This document shows positions 39,201 through 45,997 of a stretch of DNA of 64,000 nucleotides, one piece after another. Below the pieces are notes generated by a model that worked only from the letters and a program-made list of their open reading frames with translations, searched no databases and had not been told where the DNA came from. The first letter of the stretch is position 1. Each line of letters begins with the position of its first letter. The position numbers were made by a program, and so were the translations under genes. The DNA comes from Polyangiaceae bacterium (lineage in GTDB: Bacteria; Myxococcota_A; Polyangia; Polyangiales; Polyangiaceae): positions 124,001 through 188,000 of the forward strand of contig JANXOF010000061.1 of the NCBI GenBank assembly GCA_025353725.1, written 5' to 3'.

Positions 39201-40728
39201 AAGCCCGCACGGGGGCGTGGCACGTGGTGATGACCGGCTTGCCCTTGTCGACTTCGAGTTCCTTGGTTTTATCGATGCCCCAGCCTCCGAACGCGACCAT
39301 TTCTTTGGACGCGGCGCCGGTGCCCTCGAAATAAAGATCGTGGCAGTCGGTTCGGTTGCCATCGCGCGTGCGCCGGCATTCGACTTCGCGGCGCGTAGCC
39401 ACGGCGACCTTCATCAGCTGGTTCCACGTGACGGTCGACTCTTCGAGTGCGCCCGCTCGCGTTATCGTCTTACCGTCCGCGTCGACGTCGTCTGTGAGCT
39501 CCGCTGGCGCTTCCGTGTTGAGCCAGTAGCCCACGGTCATAATCTCGCGGTCGCGAATAGGAAGCGTGCACTTGCCGACGTAGACGTCACATTGCGATCC
39601 CGTATTGCCTGCGTAACCCGTAGTCTCGTTGGCACACGCGTCGGCCGTACCATCCTTGTCGTCGTCGTCGTTCGACTTGCATGCGAACGCTTGGTGACTT
39701 TTTTCCCAGATGTTGTGCATCGAGTAAAAAGTTTTCGTGTTTTGATCCGTATACCCGTACTGGGGGTCCCACGAAGTCGTCGGCGGCGCACCGTACTCGC
39801 GGTTGAACGTGTTGCCCGCATTCCCCCAGTTGCCAATGATATCGCGCGGGGCGACGGATTCCTGGAACGGCTCGAAGTCCTCCTGGCCCGTCAGCTTGAC
39901 GAACGAATGCCGAACCTTCACCTCCGTCGGCGTGCAGTCAAAGGTCGTTCCGCCGTTAAAAAAACCAAGCAACACGCATTCGGAAACTCCGAACTGCGGC
40001 AAGACTTCCGATTTTAGTTGGTATTTGTTGGTGATATCAAAATAGCTCTCTTCGAAGTGCGGGCGGTCCTCCTCCGTCTCGTTCTCGTTGGTCGCGGAGT
40101 ACTGGACGGCAGTGGCGCTGCTGCCGACGCCGAATACCCAGGAGGTTTCGCCCGACGTGCTCTCCGCCTGATTTTGCGACCAGTCGATACGCATGTACTT
40201 GCGCTGCTGCCACGGGCGGTCGTTGTCGTTTTCGACAACGACATTGTTTTCTTCGCCGGTTTGCGAGTTGTAATCTCGGCGAATATCGAAGTGTTTTGCA
40301 ATCTTGTACGCCGCGATAATCGTTCCCGTCGCCTTCGACGGAAACTCGAACTTTCCGGGCGATACCTCTTTCTTCGGGAGTCCTCGGCCATCGGCGCCGG
40401 GCGATTCCTGATAAGATCGACGCGCAAAAAGCCAGTTCTCAGTGACCTCCCAGCGTACGCGGTCCACCGCTGACGAGCCACCGATCGTCCCGGCGAAACT
40501 GTTCGTGTTGACGGCGCTATCGATGTTGTAGCTCTTGGTACGAAACTCGGGATCGTCGCGAAAGTCTTCGAACGACTCGCCGAGAAAGAACGTCTTGTCG
40601 ACGATGCCAGGCTGGGTCCGATTGATGGCGTCCCGCTCAGAGGCGCAGCCAGACACCGTGCCCGAGCCCAGGACAACCCCTGTGACTAAGGCCGTTAAGC
40701 CCATTTTGCGCAACCACTTCGCCTGCAT
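36271..40728 (-). CDS. Very large lipoprotein zinc metalloprotease (HExxHxxGxxH)
   Basis: This encodes 1485 residues. The ATG at 40728 is set by a strong ribosome site, GAGGAGGT, eight to nine bases upstream and by the signal peptide LTALVTGVVLGSGTVSGC with its lipobox Cys at 28. Near residue 802 the zinc motif HEIGHSLGMRHNF appears, the metzincin form HExxHxxGxxH, followed by other polar residues and a possible Met-turn (TSTMEYQ). The N-terminal 600 residues are beta-rich, and an Ala-rich helical section (about 590-740) precedes the catalytic domain. The C-terminus is Gly-rich (FGGGPLGGGSGGD). It should sit on the cell surface as an endopeptidase; substrates are unknown. Confidence 0.88.
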   Translation of the reverse strand: MQAKWLRKMGLTALVTGVVLGSGTVSGCASERDAINRTQPGIVDKTFFLGESFEDFRDDPEFRTKSYNIDSAVNTNSFAGTIGGSSAVDRVRWEVTENWLFARRSYQESPGADGRGLPKKEVSPGKFEFPSKATGTIIAAYKIAKHFDIRRDYNSQTGEENNVVVENDNDRPWQQRKYMRIDWSQNQAESTSGETSWVFGVGSSATAVQYSATNENETEEDRPHFEESYFDITNKYQLKSEVLPQFGVSECVLLGFFNGGTTFDCTPTEVKVRHSFVKLTGQEDFEPFQESVAPRDIIGNWGNAGNTFNREYGAPPTTSWDPQYGYTDQNTKTFYSMHNIWEKSHQAFACKSNDDDDKDGTADACANETTGYAGNTGSQCDVYVGKCTLPIRDREIMTVGYWLNTEAPAELTDDVDADGKTITRAGALEESTVTWNQLMKVAVATRREVECRRTRDGNRTDCHDLYFEGTGAASKEMVAFGGWGIDKTKELEVDKGKPVITTCHAPVRAYDPPICGKPGDAIRLGDVRKNYAIYWPFASRAPYGGVATIGADPLTGEMLGVSATTMMRSATAAAAQQRDVLQIALGDLTLDELIKGVPASRYADLVKNGKVGAVVETAKTPDAIAALVQDAKANQANVQAATGEGTAATAQLTRDARQLRAAKLKQLSAPSGGNMTAADDQVKALLKRLDASPLRANIANRGLRRVVAESKDTSSDVFNSIRAFASEDPARVQELADRYNAYLGNKGVCFQDPTSAAAAGSLYQPSLAPYFKQLYGTLDAKERGAKIYADLLRESVKGIAFHEIGHSLGMRHNFASSWDAMNYSPQYWQLRTNEGKAKEICTAPRTGGTDTCMGPRYLDPATDDEQGLAGEARPGIEYFANTSTMEYQIERFGETVGAGTYDLHFMKTLYGRSLETFDERQVPRSDQSRFAVLTLSQGIPDDLVFSPGKGFGMHYTRAASEAKVFDPVRDCRPATQDEKDRAKWRIVHGKVCGPSPKNHLAYEDMPTDKIEISGSPTGVNGIRWQGKDEGGKPLVRWQYRYGEDYSSGGYLHAKLFDSGADLYEITVNVAKRFDLTYPWQYFRRQNKEFAWWSLPSSVANSTFARIRGYHWNSTVDIARATPAQLDDDDQARTAVMAAAEMFNFLQRVILTPEPGEYGLGAETTSRTPKRTGALPIFDVTAAPTGVTSSIGIIDGRFVQLEFDNGLGGSWDYQKFPKYSGFDEEKVLALRELVDARPTLSTVSRDNALDGREPYISFRTDTPHALDRLLGGILSEDWETVAPSAVADDNPLVGFSLLNRDASKLVRPVGARVLFPNVGYANEIGGGIYALLFSRFSTDMTLATKLRVRLEGDPGPAIPDARKLAFTDPVSGYRYVATRFGTESIGGRAVETGIASRMLQKANELLGDAYAIEREPSPGSGLDGAPKRNAYGEPSLVLANGAPVANANGGPAAEKALRRYIGLLDGMRQAGNLFGGGPLGGGSGGD

Positions 40729-40884
40729 CCCGACCTCCTCAAACTCTTGCGTCAACTCGAGCATCGACATGCGGATCCGTACGGATCGCGCCGTCTCCCG
40801 CCATTTATGCAAATGTTGGGCCTACATGCAAGAGTGCGAAACTAAGGGAAATTTGGCTCTTTCTGGCGAACGACGCCAGCGGTG

Positions 40885-42201
40885 TTAGGTCCGTGACGTT
40901 CCCGTGCGGATTGTCACAGCTCTCGCGTGGGCCTCCAGGCCCTCCAAGCGCGCGAGAGCGCAAATCGCCGTCTCGTCGCGCCGCAGCGCATCCAACGAAT
41001 ACTGAATGACCGACGTGCGCGAGATGAAGTCGTGAACGCCGAGCGGGGAACCGAAGCGTACGGCCCCGCCCGTCGGAAGGACGTGAGAAGGCCCCGCGAC
41101 GTAGTCACCTGCAGCTTCGGGCGTCGCGGAACCGACGAAAATCGCTCCCGCATGTCGGATATCGCGGACGAAAATCTCGGGCGCTTCGACCTGCAAGCTG
41201 AGATGTTCGGCAGCGATGGTGTTCGCGATCGACGCGAGCGCGGCGCGGTCTGCCACGACGAAGGCGTGACCATGTCGGCGTATCGATTCTCGAGCTATGG
41301 CGTGACGAGGCAGCGACGCGACTTGTCTCCCGAGCTCGACCTGCACAGCTTCGACGAGTTTCAGCGAATCGGAGGCGAGGAGGGCATAGGCGTCCTCGTC
41401 ATGCTCGGCCTGGGAAAGCAGATCTGCGGCCACGACGCGCGGGTCCGCTTTCGCGTCAGCAAGGACCAAAATTTCACTCGGACCGGCGATCGAGTCGATG
41501 GCCACAGAGCCGTAAACCAGTCGTTTTGCACACGCGACGTAAGCGTTTCCGGGACCCACGATTTTGTCGACTCGCGGGACGCTTGCGGTTCCGAAAGCGA
41601 GCGCCCCGATGGCCTGAGCGCCACCGGCATCGACGATGGCCGTCACGCCTGCGAGATGCGCCGCCGCGAGGATCATAGCGTCGGAGGCGTCGCCCGCAAG
41701 AGGCGTCGCGAGAACGATTTCGCTCACGCCGGCGACGCGCGCGGGGATAGCGCTCATCAGGACGCTCGACGGATAGCGAGCCTTCCCACCGGGGGCGTAG
41801 ACACCGACGCGCTCGAGCGCGCGGATGCGCATGCCGACGGACATTCCGCCTTCGTCGAGGGTAAAGCCACCCTCGCCGAACATCGACGCTCGCTCTTGTT
41901 CGTGGAAGCGCGCGATGCGGTCCGCGGCGTGTTCAAGGGCTTTGCGGACGTCGCTCGCAAGTCCCTCGAGAGCCGAGCGGCCGTCGTAGTCGTTCGCCGC
42001 CCTTAGAAAAAGCGTGTCTACTGCACGGTGTTCGAACTGTGCCACGTAGCGAAGGACGGCCGGATCGCCGTTCGCGCGCACGTCCTCGAGGATCGCGCGA
42101 ACGGACGCCTCGACTTTGGCAAAGTCTGCGTCGCCTCGGCCATGGAGTCGCGCGAGTGCGGTGACGAAGGCCTGCGTTCCGTGGGCAAAGACATCGAGCA
42201 T
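40885..42201 (-). CDS. hisD: Histidinol dehydrogenase
   Basis: This encodes 438 residues. HisD features are all present: GVYAPGGKARYPSSVLMSAI, VDKIVGPGNAYVACAK, IDSIAGPSEILVLAD, LLSQAEHDEDA, and the catalytic Glu-His in IAAEHLSLQ followed by AGPSHVLPTGG. The zinc enzyme oxidises histidinol to histidine in two NAD-dependent steps. No other his gene is adjacent; the gene stands alone between the metalloprotease and a divergent SUKH gene. Confidence 0.97.
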   Translation of the reverse strand: MLDVFAHGTQAFVTALARLHGRGDADFAKVEASVRAILEDVRANGDPAVLRYVAQFEHRAVDTLFLRAANDYDGRSALEGLASDVRKALEHAADRIARFHEQERASMFGEGGFTLDEGGMSVGMRIRALERVGVYAPGGKARYPSSVLMSAIPARVAGVSEIVLATPLAGDASDAMILAAAHLAGVTAIVDAGGAQAIGALAFGTASVPRVDKIVGPGNAYVACAKRLVYGSVAIDSIAGPSEILVLADAKADPRVVAADLLSQAEHDEDAYALLASDSLKLVEAVQVELGRQVASLPRHAIARESIRRHGHAFVVADRAALASIANTIAAEHLSLQVEAPEIFVRDIRHAGAIFVGSATPEAAGDYVAGPSHVLPTGGAVRFGSPLGVHDFISRTSVIQYSLDALRRDETAICALARLEGLEAHARAVTIRTGTSRT

Positions 42202-42440
42202 GACGGTCCTCTACGTAGCGTAGGACGAAGGAATTGTGCGAGCGGTTGTGGGCTTGGGCTGGTGGCTGTCAACCGCGCGAGGCTAAGGCTCAGGTGCAGA
42301 GCGCCACGGCTGAGGAGCGGGCGTGCACGTAGCACCGGCGCCAAGGCTCGAAAACGATCACGTCATGCGGCCAAGCGGTGCTAGGTTCGTGGCTCTCGGT
42401 TCCTAAACATCATCGCTCGTGGTTCGTACGAGGGCTCGCC

Positions 42441-43037
42441 GTGGACAGTGATCTCGCAGAGTCGGTCGAGGGTCTGAAAGAAGTCTTCCAGAAGAGGAAG
42501 CTCGAATGCGCCTTCGGCAAGGCCGATAAAGCGGCCGTTGAGGAACTCCGGAAGCAGTTGCGGATCCCCGCGCGGTATCGGGCGTTTCTCACGGCGGCCG
42601 ATCCCACCAACGTGGAGACGGTCACGCCTGTGGAGCGCGTTCGACTGTTTCCGGCGTCGGAGCTGGTGAAGGCGCAAAGCGTCGTTACCGCACCGCCCGA
42701 TGGCGCTACCCCTTCTCTGGACTGGAAGGCTGGGTGGGTTATTATCGGCGAAAGTTCGCTCCTTGGAGACCTCTACTTTCTCGATACTTCGAAGCTCGAT
42801 CCCGAAGGAGACTGCCCAGTCTACACGGCCGTAAGCGGTCAAACGCGGTGGGTTCCGACTCTTGCGGCGTCGAGTTTCGCTCAGTTCCTGCGAATCTTAT
42901 CGACCGCGATGGAGATTGCTGCGGGCTTCGGCGACGGCATCATGGATGACGAAGACGAAGACAGTTTTCGTGAATCGCTCGGTCCGAAGGTGAAAGTCAT
43001 CGACTCGCCGGCTCTTCGCGCCGGTCACTGGACGTAA
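42441..43037 (+). CDS. SMI1/KNR4 (SUKH) family protein
   Basis: This encodes 198 residues from GTG 42441, preceded by GAGGG. The frame stays open upstream but without a ribosome site. The core LRIPARYRAFLTAADPTN, GWVIIGESSLLGDLYFLDT and ASSFAQFLRIL match the SUKH fold (SMI1/KNR4 superfamily). In bacteria many members are immunity proteins against polymorphic toxins, while others are housekeeping. No toxin gene lies next to it: hisD is divergent upstream and a uracil phosphoribosyltransferase-like gene follows. The acidic tail (DGIMDDEDEDSFRE) is unusual. Confidence 0.8.
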   Translation: MDSDLAESVEGLKEVFQKRKLECAFGKADKAAVEELRKQLRIPARYRAFLTAADPTNVETVTPVERVRLFPASELVKAQSVVTAPPDGATPSLDWKAGWVIIGESSLLGDLYFLDTSKLDPEGDCPVYTAVSGQTRWVPTLAASSFAQFLRILSTAMEIAAGFGDGIMDDEDEDSFRESLGPKVKVIDSPALRAGHWT

Positions 43038-43110
43038 GGCCGCTAGGCCTTCGTTGGCTTCAAAAGCCAATCTCTAGACACGCCTTGCGGCCGGCGTGTA
43101 AACCCTCCCT

Positions 43111-43926
43111 ATGGTGGAGATTGCCTACGCAACGAGTCACTTTAAGGCCTCCGAAATCGCTCACGCCTACGGCGATACCGTTCACCTGCTTGACGATCCG
43201 CTTGCGTGGACTCAGCTCGCGCGACTCTGCGCGCGTGAGACCGTGCAGCCTGAGGTCGGAAATCTCGTTCGTTTTCTCTACGAAAAACTCGCGCAGGTTG
43301 TCCTCGCCGCCGAATTTCCGCGGACGCGCGTAGCGGTTCCGACGCGCATGGTCATCAAGTCGCCTGAAGCCGTTTATAGGGGCCAGGCGCTCGAGCCGCA
43401 TACAAAGTGCGTGACGGTTGGGATTGCCCGCGCGGGAACGATGCCGTCGCAGATCGTATACGACCTTCTCAATCTGGTGATCGACCCCTCAGGGGTGCGC
43501 CAAGACCATCTCTTCATGTCGCGCGCGACGGACGCAGACGGCAAAGTGATAGGCGCGACCTGGCACGACGCCAAAATCGGTCGCGACGTTGAGGACCGAA
43601 TCTTGCTCGTGCCCGACCCGATGGGGGCGACGGGATCGTCAATCAACAGTGCGCTTACGCACTACAAGACGCGGTTAGAGGGGACGCCTCGTAAGTGCAT
43701 TACGATGCATCTCATTGTTACCCCGGAGTACATCCGCAATGTGCTTCGAGAACACCCGGATACTGTCATCTACGCCCTAAGGCTCGACCGCGGGCTCTCG
43801 AAGGCACATGTACTCTCCACAATTCCAGGCACGCACTGGGATGAGGAGCGCGGGCTTGACGAGCACCACTACATCGTTCCCGGCGCGGGCGGTGTGGGCG
43901 AGATTTTGAACAATGCCTGGGTCTGA
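43111..43926 (+). CDS. Uracil phosphoribosyltransferase-like protein
   Basis: This encodes 271 residues, longer than bacterial Upp (about 210). The PRPP-binding loop is LLVPDPMGATGSSINSAL, and VGIARAGTMPSQ matches the base-binding region. The end, HHYIVPGAGGVGEILNN, corresponds to the usual D.yi.PGlGDaGDR segment, but the second Asp is replaced. The enzyme would salvage uracil to UMP. The extra N-terminal section and altered C-terminal motif suggest a divergent subgroup or another pyrimidine-related substrate. Confidence 0.82.
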   Translation: MVEIAYATSHFKASEIAHAYGDTVHLLDDPLAWTQLARLCARETVQPEVGNLVRFLYEKLAQVVLAAEFPRTRVAVPTRMVIKSPEAVYRGQALEPHTKCVTVGIARAGTMPSQIVYDLLNLVIDPSGVRQDHLFMSRATDADGKVIGATWHDAKIGRDVEDRILLVPDPMGATGSSINSALTHYKTRLEGTPRKCITMHLIVTPEYIRNVLREHPDTVIYALRLDRGLSKAHVLSTIPGTHWDEERGLDEHHYIVPGAGGVGEILNNAWV

Positions 43927-43927
43927 C

Positions 43928-44941
43928 TTAGTGCTTTTTCTTGCGGCGTGAGTTGTGTTGGCTGACGAGCGAGAGGTAGTCCGGCAGGGGTGAGTCACTG
44001 ACCGGGGCGTAGCGTTCCGATGCCATTTTTGCGTACTTCGGGAGGCGTTCGAGCATCTTGTGCAGCTCGACACCCGCGGTTGTAGGCCCGTCTTTTTCCC
44101 AGAGCGTAAGCGCTTTTCCAAGTTCGTGGAGCTTCGTGCCGCGCAGGTGCCCTCGCTTGCCGAGATCGTGATAACTGCGTGCAAGCGCGTCTGCGTCGAA
44201 ACGGTGCTGGGTGACAAGCTCGGCGGCGACACGAAGGACGCCTTGCGCGGGTAGTCTACCATCCTCGAAGACGACAAATGCAGACTGCAAATAATTGTAG
44301 AAGGGCACTACGCGGGGGCCGTACACGTTGAAGTCGCTCGGTGGCGTTTGTCGCTCGAGATGGATTAAAATCCGCTCGACGACCGGCGCGCCCGTAACAC
44401 GCTTTACGCAGCTATCGATGTCTTCGAGGACGTCTCCATAGACGCGGCCTCGCGTTCCGACGGCGTTGACGAGTTCTTCGCTCGCTCGACCGGCCATGAC
44501 GTCAGCGTAGAGAGAATAGACGAACGCGTCGGCTTCGGCGTCGTCACCGAAAAGGGTCTCGCGTTCGTTCGTGTCGGCGAGCGCACGTGCGTGAAGTAAC
44601 GCCGGAAGCTTGTATCCAAGCTGGTCTTTTACGGCGCGGAAGCGAAGGCGGAGAAGGTTCCTCAGGTTTGGCTTGAGGGTAAACGAATCCCATACAATCC
44701 CGTCGAGTCGGAGTTTGTCTTCAAGACGTCGCCGCATCTGCTCCGGCGATCCAGAAAGGATGTGAATCGAAACTCCGGCTCGAGCCATCTCTCGGAGCAA
44801 CGTCGCGGCGCCTGGATTCGTCCGCTTCTCGTCCGCTCGCTCGAACGCCGTGCGAAGGAGGTCCGAAAACGTATCGAACTCGGTTCGAAGATACGTCTTG
44901 TCGAGATCCCAAACCGAGATGTGGCGAGAGGCTGCCGCCAT
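43928..44941 (-). CDS. App1-type (DUF2183) phosphatase, HAD-like
   Basis: This encodes 337 residues. The HAD-like nucleophile motif WDLDKTYLRTEFDT is at residues 11-24 and ILSGSPEQMRRRLEDKL corresponds to motif II with the conserved Ser. The pattern fits the App1/DUF2183 catalytic domain, whose yeast member dephosphorylates phosphatidate. The second half is helical with a basic tail (NSRRKKKH). There is no signal peptide. Substrate here is unproven: phosphatidate by family, or another phosphoester. It converges on the phosphoribosyltransferase gene with one base between stops. Confidence 0.8.
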   Translation of the reverse strand: MAAASRHISVWDLDKTYLRTEFDTFSDLLRTAFERADEKRTNPGAATLLREMARAGVSIHILSGSPEQMRRRLEDKLRLDGIVWDSFTLKPNLRNLLRLRFRAVKDQLGYKLPALLHARALADTNERETLFGDDAEADAFVYSLYADVMAGRASEELVNAVGTRGRVYGDVLEDIDSCVKRVTGAPVVERILIHLERQTPPSDFNVYGPRVVPFYNYLQSAFVVFEDGRLPAQGVLRVAAELVTQHRFDADALARSYHDLGKRGHLRGTKLHELGKALTLWEKDGPTTAGVELHKMLERLPKYAKMASERYAPVSDSPLPDYLSLVSQHNSRRKKKH

Positions 44942-44959
44942 AGTTCGGCCGAGTCTACT

Positions 44960-45997
44960 TCAATTCCCCGTGGCGGGCCCACACGAGGCATCGGCACCGT
45001 GCGGCGCCTGGCGGCACATGGCAAACCCGACGTCCGTGCACACCACCGTCGTCACGCGGCCGGCTGCACAGAACACGAGTGATTTGCCGCTGGCGTCGCA
45101 GGTGGGCCGCATGTTGCGGTCGCATTCGACGCTCTCTGGGACGGAACACCCAGCGCGCGGGCCTGCGCCGGTACAGCGAAGCCCGAAGTCGGCGCAATCG
45201 CTCACAAGCCATGGGGCCGCCGTCCCGGGCTCGGCACACTCCATGAGGCGATTGCCTTCGCAGTGGCGCGTACCCTCGGCTTGACACGCGCGCATGCTCG
45301 GCAGCTCGCATGATGCCGTGGCTTCACCACGTCCCACGTTTCGGTCCTGGCATCGGGTGCCCGATCGGCACTGGACTCGATCGACCTCTCCATCGCGGCA
45401 AAACACGACGGCGCTCTCGCCATCGCACTGCGACTCGGGGGCGCCAGGAGGACACTTCGCGGAAGCCATGCACGCTTGCATCGCGAGGCCCCCAGGCGCT
45501 TTAATCTCGCGGCACGTTGCGCCGAGGCTCGCGCAGTCTTTTACGGTGCGGCCTTGTTTTCCCTCGTCGACGCAAGTGATCAGGCGATCGCCGTCACAAC
45601 CTGAAAACACGCCCGGTCGCCGCGCGCAGAACGCGTCGGCGTTGGCATCACCGGTGCTTTGCATGCATTCGGCAACCTGTGAGCAGGACGTAGCCTGCGT
45701 GAAGCACGCCTGAAGCGGCTGAGGCGAGGAGGGGTCGGAATGCGCTATCCACCACTCGACGCAGGCGCTCGGACGACGGAGTCGCGGAGCTTCGGAGGAA
45801 TCCATGCAAGATGCAATTTTAGCGCATGTCTCCGACAGGCGCTGGAGTGACGAAGGAGCTTTCGATGGAACGGGCGCCGGTGGAAGCGTCGCGGGGCGAG
45901 CGATAGCGCCGCACGCGGCGAGCGACGCGACGAGAGCCGAGGTGACAACCTTTCGGGATCGCGCGAAGGCGCGCACGAGCGCAAAGTCCGCGCTCAT
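44960..45997 (-). CDS. Cys-rich lipoprotein coupled to a zinc-ribbon kinase
   Basis: This encodes 345 residues. The signal peptide (VVTSALVASLAACG) has a lipobox at LAAC. The mature protein holds roughly 30 Cys in repeated units of the type C.GDRLITCVDEGKQ or CEGNRLMECAEPG, an EGF-like or disulfide-repeat surface domain. Such repeats are common in exported myxobacterial proteins of unknown role. The ATG overlaps the stop of the kinase gene (ATGA), so translation is probably coupled and the protein may be a partner or a target of the kinase pathway. Confidence 0.82.
   Translation of the reverse strand: MSADFALVRAFARSRKVVTSALVASLAACGAIARPATLPPAPVPSKAPSSLQRLSETCAKIASCMDSSEAPRLRRPSACVEWWIAHSDPSSPQPLQACFTQATSCSQVAECMQSTGDANADAFCARRPGVFSGCDGDRLITCVDEGKQGRTVKDCASLGATCREIKAPGGLAMQACMASAKCPPGAPESQCDGESAVVFCRDGEVDRVQCRSGTRCQDRNVGRGEATASCELPSMRACQAEGTRHCEGNRLMECAEPGTAAPWLVSDCADFGLRCTGAGPRAGCSVPESVECDRNMRPTCDASGKSLVFCAAGRVTTVVCTDVGFAMCRQAPHGADASCGPATGN

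Noticed and set aside
38731-40017. Plus-strand open frame of 428 codons
   Set aside because: Antisense to the large metalloprotease, whose signal peptide, ribosome site and zinc motif are clear. The plus frame has no family features.
40927-42006. Plus-strand open frame of 359 codons
   Set aside because: Antisense to hisD, which is certain from its motifs.
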